Below are positions 9,022 to 18,793 of a stretch of 64,000 nucleotides of DNA, piece by piece. Under the pieces are notes generated by a model. That model made no database searches. It was not told where the DNA came from and saw only the letters and a program-made list of their open reading frames with translations. This DNA comes from an uncultured Granulosicoccus sp. (GTDB taxonomy: Bacteria > Pseudomonadota > Gammaproteobacteria > Granulosicoccales > Granulosicoccaceae). The stretch lies in the NCBI GenBank assembly GCA_947499955.1, contig CANMQI010000010.1, positions 1 through 64,000 of the forward strand, written 5' to 3'. Position 1 is the first letter of the stretch, and the number at the start of each line of letters is the position of its first letter. The position numbers and the translations under genes are program-made.

Positions 9022-9712
9022 ACAAGGCGATATCGTGTTGGCGGCGCGCAATCTGGGGCACCGCTATCGACAGGGAGAATTGTCTGTCGATGTGCTCAAG
9101 GATGTGTCTCTGAGCATTGCCAGGGCAGAGCGAGTGGCGATCATCGGCAGCTCGGGCAGTGGCAAGAGCACCTTGTTGCATCTGCTGGGTGGGCTGGACA
9201 CACCGACGTCGGGCTCCGTTCAGCTGGCAGGTCAGGAGATCTCCGCACTCAATCAGACCGCCCGTGGACGTTTGCGAAACCGGGCCGTGGGCTTCGTGTA
9301 CCAGTTCCATCATCTGTTGCCCGAATTCAGCGCTGTCGAGAATGTCAGCATGCCACTGCTCATTCGTGGGGAGTCTCGTGGTGTGGCCGCCGCCAGAGCG
9401 TCCGAACTGCTGGATCGCGTGGGTCTGGGCGATCGCCTGGCACACAAGCCGTCGGAATTGTCGGGAGGGGAGCGTCAGCGTGCCGCGATCGCCAGGGCGC
9501 TGGTCAATCAGCCGGCGGTGGTCCTGGCCGATGAGCCAACCGGTAATCTGGACGAGGCGACGGCGGGTCGGGTCTATGAGCTGATGCTGGAACTCAATCG
9601 CGAACTGGGCACCAGTTTTCTGGTGGTGACTCACGATACCCGGCTGGCCGCTCGCATGGATCGCGTGCTGCAATTGACCCATGGGGTCTTGCAGGAAGTC
9701 ACGGAAGACTGA
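9014..9712 (+). CDS. lolD: Lipoprotein-releasing ATPase LolD
   Basis: 232 residues; ATP-binding subunit of the Lol exporter. Walker [11 protein letters not shown]-loop region [18 protein letters not shown], signature LSGGERQR and Walker [12 protein letters not shown] are all intact. The segment [11 protein letters not shown] is characteristic of LolD. The ATG at 9014 lies inside the last codons of the permease gene (8-bp overlap), so the two are translationally coupled. A longer upstream reading in this frame falls inside lolC and is rejected. Confidence 0.97.
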   Translation: MSEQGDIVLAARNLGHRYRQGELSVDVLKDVSLSIARAERVAIIGSSGSGKSTLLHLLGGLDTPTSGSVQLAGQEISALNQTARGRLRNRAVGFVYQFHHLLPEFSAVENVSMPLLIRGESRGVAAARASELLDRVGLGDRLAHKPSELSGGERQRAAIARALVNQPAVVLADEPTGNLDEATAGRVYELMLELNRELGTSFLVVTHDTRLAARMDRVLQLTHGVLQEVTED

Positions 9713-9718
9713 ATTCGT

Positions 9719-10330
9719 TCAGTCTCCCTTCCTGAAGTGCCGGTGTTTTCGCTGGCGCCAGCGACGCAGCGCATGGATCCGCCAGATCAGCAAGGTGGCA
9801 CTGAACCCGAGCACGGCTGATATGCAGGCGCAGAACAGCATGCCGGTCAGCAGTGTCGGCCACGCCTGTCCGGCACTCACCAGCAGGCTATGGGTACTGA
9901 AGCTCAGCGGTTCGGCAAACACGGGTTTGCCCAGAATCATTGACCCGCTGCGCCAGGCTGCATAGAGTAGGGGGGCAAAGGTCAAAGGATTGGTGAACCA
10001 CACCATGACCACGGAGACAGGCACATGGACGCGCAATACAGCGGCGATGACCGCTGCCAGCAACATCTGCAGCGGGATCGGAATCCAGCTGACGAACAAT
10101 CCCACGGCGACACCGCCGGCCACCGAACGCCGGTTGAGATGCCAGACCATCGGTTGGGCAAAGGTCTTGCGTGCCCAGCTGCGCAGGGCATTGGGGTGTG
10201 TCTCCGAACCTCCGAGTTGCAGGTGCAGCTTGCGTCGCAGCGTATGCGAGTCAGGCAGCCGATCTCGCAACCAGTTACTGGACACGACCCGGTCCCTCAC
10301 ATGGTGGTCGATCCACTCTGTCGGCAACAC
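9719..10330 (-). CDS. DUF2062 membrane protein
   Basis: 203 residues. The DUF2062 pattern is clear: WHLNRRSVAGGVAVGLFVSWIPIP, then MLLAAVIAAVLRVHVPVSVVMVWFTNPLTFAPLLYAAW, a hydrophobic hairpin with the conserved TNPLT. A third membrane segment lies near the C-terminus, followed by a basic tail. The gene converges on lolD (6 bp between stops) and diverges from comEC. Members of this family are often found beside comEC or the exbB/msbA genes; their function is not established. Confidence 0.85.
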   Translation of the reverse strand: MLPTEWIDHHVRDRVVSSNWLRDRLPDSHTLRRKLHLQLGGSETHPNALRSWARKTFAQPMVWHLNRRSVAGGVAVGLFVSWIPIPLQMLLAAVIAAVLRVHVPVSVVMVWFTNPLTFAPLLYAAWRSGSMILGKPVFAEPLSFSTHSLLVSAGQAWPTLLTGMLFCACISAVLGFSATLLIWRIHALRRWRQRKHRHFRKGD

Positions 10331-10389
10331 TATGTTCTGTTGTTACAGGTGATATTCGTGCCGGTGTGCCTGTTGCCCGTAGTCTGCTG

Positions 10390-12930
10390 ATGGCATTGTT
10401 CGTTTCAGTGCTTCTGGCGAGCTTGGTCTTCATTCTCGGTCTCGGCTCGCTACCATCGCCTGAATTGCTTGTGTTGGTGGTGCTTGCACTGTCGGTAGTT
10501 GGCATTTACAGCGTCGGCCTCAGGCCTGCAGTGCTGGGAAGTCTGGTTGCAATTCTCATGCTCAGCGTCACGTTCCTGGAACTCTCGGCCAGGCAGTTGC
10601 ATGAGGCAGAGGTGGGTGCGGATACACGTATCAAGATACAGGTTACCAGCGTACCGCAACGAGATGCACGTCGACTCCGCTTCGAGGCCGAGCTGCTCGA
10701 CTGCCTTTCCTGCACTCAAGCGCCGGTTCCTCGACGATTGCAGCTGAGCTGGTATGGACGCGCGCCTGAGTTGAAGGCGGGTGATCAATGGCTGATGACC
10801 GTACGCCTGAAGCCGATGACGGGTCTGCGCAATCCGGGAGGATTTGACCGCGTGAAATGGGCCATCGCCAATGGCATCGATGCACGTGGCTATGTCAGAA
10901 GCAGTCCCGCTGCGCAGCGTTTGTCAGCAGCAGGTCGTCATGATGTCGCGGCGATGCGAGAGCGGCTCGCGCTGCGCCTGGCTGATATCGAGACGGCGAA
11001 TGAGCATCTCGGATTGGTGCAGGCACTGACACTGGGGATTCGCGATGGGGTCGACCAGACTGTCTGGGAGCTTCTGCGGCAAAGCGGCACTGCGCATCTG
11101 CTGGCAATCTCCGGGTTGCATATCACTCTGCTGGCGGGCTGGGCTTATGTCGTGGTGCGCTGGCTGGTTGCGCTGTTGCTGAATCATGTCATCAGCCCGG
11201 CAACTGCCTTGAGTGAGCTGGATGCGCGCTCGATCGCCTTGCTGGCGAGTCTGTTGGTCGCCACCGCTTACGCGCTGCTGGCCGGTTTCGGTCTGCCAGC
11301 ACAACGGGCCGTTCTCATGCTGGCTGTCTGGGTAGTCGCCGGCTTGCGATATCGTGTCATGGGGCCGACAAGTGGTCTCTGTCTGGCATTGCTGGTGGTG
11401 CTGCTACACAATCCGCTGAGTGTGCTGACCGTGGGTTTCTGGCTCTCGTTCGGCACGGTTACGGCGCTGTTCTATCTGCACCATGGCCATCTGAGTGCCA
11501 CGCAGATACGCCTCGACCCGGACACCTCGACACGTCGCGAGCGACTGCTGCAACAGCTGCGCTCGCGCTTTCTGCCAACGCTGCGGACACATGTGTTGCT
11601 CGGTCTGCTGCTGTTACCGGTGACAGCCTGGTTCTTTCAGAGCGGTTCCATCATTGCACCACTGGCCAACCTCCTGGCTGTGCCCTGGGTCGGGGTGGTG
11701 GTGGTACCACTGTCGTTCCTGGCGTTGATGTGCAGTCAATTCCTGCCGGCCCTGGCGCCCGGTCTGTTGTTTCTGGCACAGGGCTCGATTGAGGTACTGC
11801 TGACCATGCTGAGAGGGGTCATCGAACTGCTGGCCGGGTCCATTTCCCTGGTCATGCCATCGGCGGCTGTCACGCTCTTGTGCCTGAGTGGTCTGCTGCT
11901 GCTGCTGTGTCCGCGCGGCCTGGGCCTGCGCTGGCTGGCGGTGCCCCTGCTGGTCCCGGCCTTGGCTTTCAATCTTTATCGCGCGCCACTGGAAGGGTTC
12001 GAGACGCATGTGCTTGATGTAGGGCAGGGCCTGGCGGTGTTGGTGTTCAGCGGCGATCAGACGTTGCTGTTCGATACCGGCGGCAAGGTGTCCAGTCAGC
12101 TCAGCATGTTCGAGGCCGTCGTGATGCCGTTTCTGCTGTCGACCGGCAGGCGTCGTATCGACACGCTGGTGATATCGCATACCGATGAGGATCATTCCTT
12201 CGGTGTGCCCGATGTGCTGCAACGGTTTCCGGATATTCGTCTGGTCAGCAGTGCCCCTTTGCCGGGTACGGCATGGATGCCTGACACGGGGGCCGTCGAC
12301 ACAGAGTCGGACTTGCCCGTGGTCGAGCTCTGTCAGGCCGGCATGCAATGGCACGATGGGCAGACTGTCTTCAGCATCCTGCACCCGGCAGCCGAGGATA
12401 GCGGCTCGAAGAACGATCGTTCCTGCGTCATGCTGGTACACCATGGCGCCAGTCGGGTTTTGCTAACGGGTGATATCGAAGCTGCAGCTGAGGCTCACCT
12501 GGCCGCTCGTTTGCAGACTGTGCAGCGTCAGATGACAGGCCATGGAGGGGCCTTGCTGGTTGATCTGATGATCGCGCCGCATCACGGGAGCAACACCTCA
12601 TCCACCCGACTACTGCTGTCTGCGGTGTTACCCAAACAAGTTGTTTTCCCGGCAGGTAACGGCAATCGTTATGGTTTTCCCCATGTCGATGTACAATCAC
12701 GTTACCTTGCGTTGGGTGTGACTCCGTTCACAACTGGTACGGAGGGTGCAGTATCTTTTTCGTATGGTCTGCCAGGTGGCGGCCTATCGCCATCAAGCTG
12801 GTGGCATTCGCACCGTCGCTTCTGGCACGGAATTGTTGATTCAGCCTGTTCCGAGAGGTTTTCGGAAGGGGCCCTATGGTGGCGCTTGCTGAAGCTTGCG
12901 CACGAAGGACAGAAACTGTGTGGGAAATAG
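10390..12930 (+). CDS. comEC: ComEC/Rec2 DNA-uptake channel
   Basis: 846 residues from the ATG at 10390; a longer reading back to 10171 would run into the divergent DUF2062 gene and is unlikely. It is the inner-membrane channel that takes up single-stranded DNA in natural transformation. In order: two to three N-terminal membrane segments, the DUF4131/OB-like region (about 75-190), the Competence domain with the family signature AHLLAISGLHITLLAG, then a metallo-beta-lactamase-like domain (HVLDVGQGLAVLV, ISHTDEDHSFG, APHHGSNTSS). The gene is complete. Its last 13 bases overlap the start of exbB. Confidence 0.93.
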   Translation: MALFVSVLLASLVFILGLGSLPSPELLVLVVLALSVVGIYSVGLRPAVLGSLVAILMLSVTFLELSARQLHEAEVGADTRIKIQVTSVPQRDARRLRFEAELLDCLSCTQAPVPRRLQLSWYGRAPELKAGDQWLMTVRLKPMTGLRNPGGFDRVKWAIANGIDARGYVRSSPAAQRLSAAGRHDVAAMRERLALRLADIETANEHLGLVQALTLGIRDGVDQTVWELLRQSGTAHLLAISGLHITLLAGWAYVVVRWLVALLLNHVISPATALSELDARSIALLASLLVATAYALLAGFGLPAQRAVLMLAVWVVAGLRYRVMGPTSGLCLALLVVLLHNPLSVLTVGFWLSFGTVTALFYLHHGHLSATQIRLDPDTSTRRERLLQQLRSRFLPTLRTHVLLGLLLLPVTAWFFQSGSIIAPLANLLAVPWVGVVVVPLSFLALMCSQFLPALAPGLLFLAQGSIEVLLTMLRGVIELLAGSISLVMPSAAVTLLCLSGLLLLLCPRGLGLRWLAVPLLVPALAFNLYRAPLEGFETHVLDVGQGLAVLVFSGDQTLLFDTGGKVSSQLSMFEAVVMPFLLSTGRRRIDTLVISHTDEDHSFGVPDVLQRFPDIRLVSSAPLPGTAWMPDTGAVDTESDLPVVELCQAGMQWHDGQTVFSILHPAAEDSGSKNDRSCVMLVHHGASRVLLTGDIEAAAEAHLAARLQTVQRQMTGHGGALLVDLMIAPHHGSNTSSTRLLLSAVLPKQVVFPAGNGNRYGFPHVDVQSRYLALGVTPFTTGTEGAVSFSYGLPGGGLSPSSWWHSHRRFWHGIVDSACSERFSEGALWWRLLKLAHEGQKLCGK

Positions 12931-13547
12931 TCACTGCGGGCGGTTGGTTGATGTTGCCCATTGTTGCGTGTTCGGTAGTCGCGTTGGCCATCATCGGGGA
13001 ACGTCTGTTTTCGTTGCGCAACGAGAAGGTCCTGCCTGCCAATCTGGTCGCTGATGTCTGGCGCATGGCCAGTACACGGCAGCTGACGGAAGACAAGATC
13101 CGTGAAATCCAGCAGGGCTCGCCGCTGGGTAGGGTGCTGGCGGCGGGCTTGCACAACCGTACGCATGATCGCGAGATCATGAAGGCCTCGATAGAAGAGG
13201 TGGGCGGACATGTGGCCCACGAGCTGGAACGCTATCTCAATGCGCTGGGAACCATCGCCGCGGTGACACCCTTGCTGGGTCTGCTCGGTACGGTTGTCGG
13301 CATGATCAGCGTCTTTACCAACATCACCACCGTGGGTGTCGGAAATCCGGCGCAGTTGGCTGGCGGCATCTCTCAGGCACTGATCACCACTGCCGGCGGT
13401 CTGATGGTTGCCATTCCGACGCTCATGTTTCACCGATACTTCCGGCGCCGCGTCGACGGTCTTGTCGTGGACATGGAGAAGGAATCGCTGAAGCTGGTTG
13501 ATGTGTTGCAAAAGCGTCAAGCGCAGGCCAGGGTTGTTCCGGCATGA
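12918..13547 (+). CDS. exbB: ExbB/TolQ/MotA family proton channel
   Basis: 209 residues from a GTG at 12918, preceded by AAGGA eight bases away; this gives the family-typical opening (M)WEIVTAGGWLMLPIVACSVVALAIIGERL. A longer ATG reading from 12876 has no such support. Three membrane segments are visible, the latter two in the conserved MotA/TolQ/ExbB block (LGTIAAVTPLLGLLGTVVGMI and LITTAGGLMVAIPTLM). It forms a proton-driven motor with the ExbD protein encoded 4 bp overlapping. The location before msbA-lpxK-kdsB is a common gammaproteobacterial arrangement whose energised partner is not well defined. Confidence 0.92.
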   Translation: MWEIVTAGGWLMLPIVACSVVALAIIGERLFSLRNEKVLPANLVADVWRMASTRQLTEDKIREIQQGSPLGRVLAAGLHNRTHDREIMKASIEEVGGHVAHELERYLNALGTIAAVTPLLGLLGTVVGMISVFTNITTVGVGNPAQLAGGISQALITTAGGLMVAIPTLMFHRYFRRRVDGLVVDMEKESLKLVDVLQKRQAQARVVPA

Positions 13548-13960
13548 AGTTCAAGCGCGAACCGCGTGAGGAGCTGGAACTCAACCTCACGCCCTTGATT
13601 GATGTCGTCTTCCTGCTGCTGATCTTCTTCATGGTGTCTACCACCTTTCAGAAGGAGTCGGAGATATCCCTGCAGTTGCCACGCGCCAGCGATTCGGAGA
13701 TACAGGCTCCGGAAGAGCGCATCGAGATCGTGATCAATGCGGCGGGGCGATATTTCATCAACGATCAGGAGCTGGTGAAAACCGATGTGGCCAGTCTGCA
13801 GAATGCGCTCTACAAGGTATCCGGTGGCAAGCGTGACCTGCCCTTGACGATCAGAGCCGATGCACAGGCGCCGCACCAGTCAGTGGTCACCGCGATGGAT
13901 GCTGCCGGCCAGTTGGGCATGTTGAAAATGTCGATTGCCACTTCTCGCAGTGCAGATTAG
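13544..13960 (+). CDS. exbD: ExbD/TolR family biopolymer transport protein
   Basis: 138 residues. One N-terminal membrane helix (LNLTPLIDVVFLLLIFFMVSTTF) carries the proton-carrying aspartate of the LIDVVFLLLIFFM motif, followed by a periplasmic ExbD domain. The ATG overlaps the exbB stop by 4 bases, so synthesis is coupled. It is the stator-rod partner of ExbB. The next gene, msbA, begins 154 bp downstream. Confidence 0.95.
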   Translation: MKFKREPREELELNLTPLIDVVFLLLIFFMVSTTFQKESEISLQLPRASDSEIQAPEERIEIVINAAGRYFINDQELVKTDVASLQNALYKVSGGKRDLPLTIRADAQAPHQSVVTAMDAAGQLGMLKMSIATSRSAD

Positions 13961-14114
13961 GCAGTACGGACTGGCGATAACGTCTATTTGCTGCCATAGT
14001 CGGGAATCACGTTTTACCTTACCTAGAATCAGTCATGTCCAGAGTTTGCATCCATCGACCTCCAGCGGCCAGCCGGACGGCTGAATCCCCCGGTCTGAAT
14101 GTGATGGGCAACTA

Positions 14115-15860
14115 GTGGCAGTGGAACCGGCGGTTGCCGGCAGGGAAACCTACGGTCGGCTGCTGCGCTACGTCAAGCCGTACCGTCGGGAATTCTTCAT
14201 TGCCGTGATCGGCATGGTGGGCTATGCGGTGACCGATACCGCCTTTGCCGCTCTCATGAAACCCATGCTTGACGGCAGTTTCGTGGAGCAGGATCAGCAG
14301 GCCATCTTTCTGGTACCGCTGATGATCGTCGGCATTTTTCTGCTACGCGGCGTGGCCGGATTCGCCTCCACCTATTACATTGCCTGGATAGGCTGGCGGG
14401 TCATCAAGCAGTTACGCGCCGAGATATTCGAAAAATACCTGACCCTGCCAACCTCCTTCTATGACAAGGCCTCATCCGGTGAGCTGATCTCGCGTATTAC
14501 CTTCAACAGCCAGATGGTGGCCAATGCGGCCAGCAGCTCCCTGACGGTCATGGTGCGCGACAGTCTGACTGCGATTGGTCTGTTCGGACTCATGTTCTAC
14601 CAGAGCTGGCAGCTCTCGCTGGCCTTTCTGGTCATCGGGCCGATCATCGGCATCATCGTGTCACGTGTCAGTCGCCAGTTCCGGGCTATCAGCCGCAGTA
14701 TTCAGGGGTCGATGGGCGATGTCAGCCATGTGATCCAGGAAGCGGTCGAAGGCGCGCGCGTCATCAAGATCTTTGGTGGTCAGGAAGAGGAAATGCAGGC
14801 CTTCCAACTGGCCAACGAACGTAACCGCGAATTCAACATGAAGGAGACGGTGGTCAAGGCCATGAATGAGCCTATCGTGCAGCTGCTGGTCGCGCTGGCA
14901 CTGGCCGTCATTGTCTACGTGGCCTCCAGTGGTGAGGTCGCTGATCGCATCTCGGTGGGAAGTTTCATGTCCTTCATCACGGCCATGCTGCTGCTGTTTG
15001 CACCTCTGAAACGCATGACGACTCTCAACAGCCAGATACAGAAGGGCATCGCAGCCGGGGAGAGCCTGTTCGCCATTCTGGATCTGGAATCCGAACGCGA
15101 TCTGGGGACGAGACAGCTCGAAGCTACGATACACAGTGTCGAGTACCGCGATGTGAGCCTGCGGTACCAGGAGGGCAAACCTTCGGTGCTGCGCAATGTC
15201 AGTCTCAGTATTGCCAGTGGCGAGACAGTAGCCTTCGTCGGTGAGTCCGGCAGTGGCAAGACTTCGCTGGTCAATCTGCTGCCGCGTCTGTATGAGCTGG
15301 AGAGTGGCGAGGTTCTGGTCAATGGTCACTCGGTGGACGACTACACCTTGCAATCGTTGCGCAGCCGTATCGCCACGGTCAGTCAGGATGTCATGCTGTT
15401 CAATGATACGATCGCCAGCAACATCGCCTACGGCAGTCGTGATTCCATCGACGAACAGGCACTGCACGCGGCGTGCAAGGCCGCTCATGCCCATGACTTC
15501 ATTTCGCGTTTGCCGGAAGGCTATGAAACCATGGTCGGCGAGAATGGCGTGATGCTCTCGGGTGGCCAGAAACAGCGTGTGGCCATTGCCAGAGCCTTGT
15601 TGAAGAATGCCCCCATCCTGATCCTGGACGAGGCTACGTCCGCTCTGGATACCGAGTCGGAAAGGAAGGTTCAACAGGGGCTGGATGCCTTGATGGAAGG
15701 GCGAACAACGCTGGTCATCGCCCATCGACTGTCGACCATCGAACAGGCGGATCGCATCGTGGTGATGGACCGGGGTGAGATTGTCGAAGTGGGCAATCAT
15801 CAGGAGTTGCTGGCGCGCAAGTCACATTACTTCAAGCTTCATCAATTGCAGTTCCGTTGA
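14115..15860 (+). CDS. msbA: Lipid A export ATP-binding/permease MsbA
   Basis: 581 residues, the usual length. Flips core-lipid A across the inner membrane. Six membrane helices occupy about residues 20-310, and the nucleotide-binding domain has Walker A GESGSGKTS, signature LSGGQKQR and Walker B ILILDEATSALD. No ATG is available upstream; the start is GTG at 14115, or GTG at 14121, neither with a strong Shine-Dalgarno. lpxK follows immediately, giving the classic msbA-lpxK pair. Confidence 0.95.
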   Translation: MAVEPAVAGRETYGRLLRYVKPYRREFFIAVIGMVGYAVTDTAFAALMKPMLDGSFVEQDQQAIFLVPLMIVGIFLLRGVAGFASTYYIAWIGWRVIKQLRAEIFEKYLTLPTSFYDKASSGELISRITFNSQMVANAASSSLTVMVRDSLTAIGLFGLMFYQSWQLSLAFLVIGPIIGIIVSRVSRQFRAISRSIQGSMGDVSHVIQEAVEGARVIKIFGGQEEEMQAFQLANERNREFNMKETVVKAMNEPIVQLLVALALAVIVYVASSGEVADRISVGSFMSFITAMLLLFAPLKRMTTLNSQIQKGIAAGESLFAILDLESERDLGTRQLEATIHSVEYRDVSLRYQEGKPSVLRNVSLSIASGETVAFVGESGSGKTSLVNLLPRLYELESGEVLVNGHSVDDYTLQSLRSRIATVSQDVMLFNDTIASNIAYGSRDSIDEQALHAACKAAHAHDFISRLPEGYETMVGENGVMLSGGQKQRVAIARALLKNAPILILDEATSALDTESERKVQQGLDALMEGRTTLVIAHRLSTIEQADRIVVMDRGEIVEVGNHQELLARKSHYFKLHQLQFR

Positions 15861-15880
15861 GTCGGGAGCTTGACGGTCTG

Positions 15881-16942
15881 ATGAGCTCTCTACCTGGATT
15901 CTGGCAGCTACGCGGCTGGCGGGCCTGCTTGCTTTGGCCGGTATCGTTCGTGTTTGCCTGCCTGTTACGGCTGCGCCGTCTGCTGTATCGCAGCGGCGTT
16001 CTGAAAACGATTCCCTCCCGTCTCCCTGTCATTGTTGTCGGCAATCTCTCTGTTGGCGGGACCGGCAAGACTCCGCTATGTGCCGAACTGGTACGCCGTT
16101 TTCAGCAAGCGGGCTGGAAACCAGCCATTGTCAGCCGCGGTTACGGTGGCCCGCGCTACGAGCAGCCTCACCTGTTGAGCGAGAACGATACGCCGAAGAC
16201 TGCCGGTGATGAACCGGTGATGTTGTACCAGCAGACCGGCGTGCCGGTTTGTGTCTGCGTTGATCGAGCGGCAGCGGTTGAACGGGTCGCTCGCGATACC
16301 GATGCCGATGTGGTGTTCTCGGATGACGGGCTGCAACATCTGCGTATGCAACGTGTGGCAGATATCGTGGTGATCGATGGCGCACGAGGTCTGGGTAATC
16401 GCTGGGTGATGCCGGCAGGCCCCTTGCGTGAACCGCCCGCGCGACTTGCAGAGGCTGATCTGATTGCCATTCAAGACCCGTTTACCGCTCATGAGCAGGC
16501 GGCCGACAGGATACTGCACCACTCGCTGCCCATCGTCTGCGAGCGTTACGCCGACACGGGTGCCCGGGATCAGACATTTCAGCTGCGCCCCGGCCTGGTA
16601 CGCCAGTTGAGTTCCGGTCAGGTGATTGAACTTGCTACTCTGGCAGGACGCCGTGTGCATGGCGTGGCGGGCATCGGTAATCCGCAGCGATTCTTTGACA
16701 GTCTGAGTGCCTGTGGTTTGCAGGTCGAGCCGCATCCTCTGCCGGATCATCACCCCTTGTCGGTGGATGATCTATCCTTTGATGACGATGATCCGATATT
16801 GCTCACCGCCAAGGATGCCGTCAAACTGCAGAGCCTGACTGATTTGCCGGACAGGATCTACGAAGTGGCCACGCAGATACGGGTGAGTGAGGAATTGAAC
16901 CGAGCCATCGACGTGCTGGAGCGATCATTGCGTAGGGCCTGA
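15881..16942 (+). CDS. lpxK: Tetraacyldisaccharide 4'-kinase LpxK
   Basis: 353 residues from the ATG at 15881. A TTG at 15857, overlapping the msbA stop as TTGA, would add eight residues and cannot be excluded. LpxK phosphorylates the 4' position of the lipid A disaccharide. An N-terminal membrane anchor (about 14-32) is followed by VVGNLSVGGTGKTPL, the P-loop typical of LpxK, then SRGYGG, and DDGLQH in the middle (VVFSDDGLQHLRM). C-terminal KDAVKLQ is also conserved. Downstream is kdsB. Confidence 0.94.
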   Translation: MSSLPGFWQLRGWRACLLWPVSFVFACLLRLRRLLYRSGVLKTIPSRLPVIVVGNLSVGGTGKTPLCAELVRRFQQAGWKPAIVSRGYGGPRYEQPHLLSENDTPKTAGDEPVMLYQQTGVPVCVCVDRAAAVERVARDTDADVVFSDDGLQHLRMQRVADIVVIDGARGLGNRWVMPAGPLREPPARLAEADLIAIQDPFTAHEQAADRILHHSLPIVCERYADTGARDQTFQLRPGLVRQLSSGQVIELATLAGRRVHGVAGIGNPQRFFDSLSACGLQVEPHPLPDHHPLSVDDLSFDDDDPILLTAKDAVKLQSLTDLPDRIYEVATQIRVSEELNRAIDVLERSLRRA

Positions 16943-16988
16943 CAGTCCTGAATTCCACTTACCCCCGTTGCAGAGGAAAAACCGGTTG

Positions 16989-17771
16989 ATGAACGAGCTG
17001 GCCTACACGATCGTCATTCCCGCCCGTTATGCATCCAGCCGGTTCCCGGGCAAACCGTTGCATCTGCTCAACGGCAAGCCGATGATTCTGCATACGGTTG
17101 CCAGAGCGCGTGAGTCAGCAGCCGAAGCGGTCGTGGTGGCAACTGACGACGAGCGAATTCTGCGCGTTTGTGCCGATGCCGCTGTCGATGTGCAGATGAC
17201 AGACAGCGAACACCCCAGCGGTACTGATCGCATTGCCGAAGTGGCGCGCAGCCGAGGCTGGGAGCACGACCGACTCATCGTCGGTCTGCAGGGGGATGAG
17301 CCTGCCACGCCTGCGCACCACCTGGATTTGCTGGCCGGTAACCTTGAGCGGGTGAAGGATGCCGATATGGCGACCTTGTGCATGCCGATCGAGGATATGC
17401 ACGACTATCGTGATGTCAATCGGGTCAAGGTCGTGCGGGACAGTCGCGACATGGCGCTGTATTTCAGTCGGGCATCCATTCCAGTTCGACGTGATCTGAG
17501 TACGGCCGCTGGTGCGGCGGCTGATACCTTTCCAAGTTCGTACCTGCACATCGGCCTGTATGCGTATCGCTGTGCGTATCTGCTGAACTACCACGCACTG
17601 CAGGTCTGTGCGCTGGAGCAGGAAGAACAGCTTGAACAGTTACGGGTGCTTTATCACGGCGGCAAGATACATGTCGGGCAGGTCGAGCCGAGCCGGGCGC
17701 GTGGTATCGACCATCCGGATGATGTCTCTGTTCTCGAACCTGTACTGGCCACCCGCTTCAATTCTCCCTGA
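16989..17771 (+). CDS. kdsB: CMP-Kdo synthetase KdsB
   Basis: 260 residues from the ATG at 16989; a TTG seven codons earlier is less likely. It activates Kdo with CTP for lipopolysaccharide core synthesis. The N-terminus TIVIPARYASSRFPGKPL is the nucleotide-binding signature of the family, and QGDEP and GIDHPDDV (C-terminal) are also present. AGAGGA lies 11 bases before the start. It completes the comEC-exbBD-msbA-lpxK-kdsB run; the next 250 bases hold no clear gene or terminator. Confidence 0.96.
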   Translation: MNELAYTIVIPARYASSRFPGKPLHLLNGKPMILHTVARARESAAEAVVVATDDERILRVCADAAVDVQMTDSEHPSGTDRIAEVARSRGWEHDRLIVGLQGDEPATPAHHLDLLAGNLERVKDADMATLCMPIEDMHDYRDVNRVKVVRDSRDMALYFSRASIPVRRDLSTAAGAAADTFPSSYLHIGLYAYRCAYLLNYHALQVCALEQEEQLEQLRVLYHGGKIHVGQVEPSRARGIDHPDDVSVLEPVLATRFNSP

Positions 17772-18021
17772 AGCCGGGTGGGCGCAGTGCTGCCCGTTCG
17801 TGTCTTTTCCGCGTCGGCGGAGTCCCATCCAACGAGCATGCGAGCTTGTCTGATAATCGGATTCAGCTCACAGGTGCTCAGAGAGGCAGCTCCCAGAATG
17901 AGCAAGTAACCTGCTCATAACGTGACGCAGCCGAATGCTGCGCTCAGGGGAACGCGTGTCGTTGCCGTTAGCCATCCCAAGCGCTGCTGCGCATTTGAGT
18001 CGGCTACGACAGAAGAATAAA

Positions 18022-18387
18022 ATGACACACACCATCCTGCTCGTTGAAGATGACAAGAAGATCACGATGGCCCTTTCGTTGCGATTGCAGGCGATGGGCT
18101 ACAAGGTGGACTCGGCCGCTGATGCGGTCTATGCCATGAAAGCGGCGGTACGCTGCCAGCCTGAAGTCATCCTGCTGGACATCAACCTGCCGGGCGGCAA
18201 TGGCTTTGTGGTGGCTGATCGCCTGAGAGCTTCTGCCAATCTCGGTATCACCCCGATCATTTTCATTACGGCCAGCAAGGACCCGGAAATGCGCAAACGC
18301 GCAGCAAGCTACGGCGAGAGTGCGTATCTGGAAAAGCCCTTTCAGGCGGCACAGTTGGTGGAAGCCATCGACAGCTTCACCCATTGA
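18022..18387 (+). CDS. Single-domain CheY-like response regulator (first of two)
   Basis: 121 residues, receiver only. Acidic pair in VEDD (9-11), phospho-acceptor Asp53 (LLDINLPG), Thr83 (FITASK) and Lys105 (EKPF) are all present, so it should be phosphorylatable. There is no output domain, so it acts by protein contact or as a phosphate shuttle. The upstream in-frame extension lacks a Shine-Dalgarno and is rejected. It lies 12 bp before a small helical protein and 0.4 kb before a very similar receiver with the key residues at the same numbers (53, 83, 105), suggesting duplication. Confidence 0.88.
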   Translation: MTHTILLVEDDKKITMALSLRLQAMGYKVDSAADAVYAMKAAVRCQPEVILLDINLPGGNGFVVADRLRASANLGITPIIFITASKDPEMRKRAASYGESAYLEKPFQAAQLVEAIDSFTH

Positions 18388-18399
18388 GTGAGATTCGTC

Positions 18400-18729
18400 A
18401 TGCACTCAGAGGAAAACGCCATTCTGCTCCACGATATTCGTGCTGCGATGTTGAATCACTCGGGGTTGCACAAGGAGGTGCAGGATTCCCTGATGCAGTT
18501 GACCGAAGTATTGCAATGCCTGGTGCCTGGGCCGGAGTCTGAACATGCCGATAGTTCGCCTGACGCCCTGCATTCACTGCGGCAACAGGTCAACGAGATA
18601 ATGGCCGAAGACGTGGAACAGTGCATGCCGATGTTGCAGCTGTCATCCGAGAAGCTGTCTGAATTACTGACGGTCATGGTCCGCGATGTTATTCAGGCAA
18701 AGCCTGGTGCCGATACCGGCAGTGACTGA
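18400..18729 (+). CDS. Small helical protein between two receivers, possible phosphotransfer domain
   Basis: 109 residues from the ATG at 18400 (a GTG at 18388 would add four). It matches no family that I recognise with confidence. It appears wholly alpha-helical, with two long amphipathic stretches (about 4-42 and 58-100) joined by a Ser/Pro/Asp loop. The first holds LLHDIRAAM (His11), which resembles the H-box of histidine-kinase dimerisation domains. The second (MLQLSSEKLSELLTVMVRDVI) resembles their second helix. There is no ATPase domain. With a receiver on each side, a stand-alone phosphotransfer role is a reasonable but unproven inference. Confidence 0.6.
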   Translation: MHSEENAILLHDIRAAMLNHSGLHKEVQDSLMQLTEVLQCLVPGPESEHADSSPDALHSLRQQVNEIMAEDVEQCMPMLQLSSEKLSELLTVMVRDVIQAKPGADTGSD

Positions 18730-18793
18730 ACTGCCGATTCATCAGAATCGGGATTGAGGGCAATACCTCCAGGCCATTTACCAGAGAGTACAG

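Noticed and set aside
10171-10389. N-terminal extension of comEC
   Set aside because: It would overlap the divergent DUF2062 gene by 160 bases and adds sequence unlike ComEC; the ATG at 10390 opens into the expected membrane helix.
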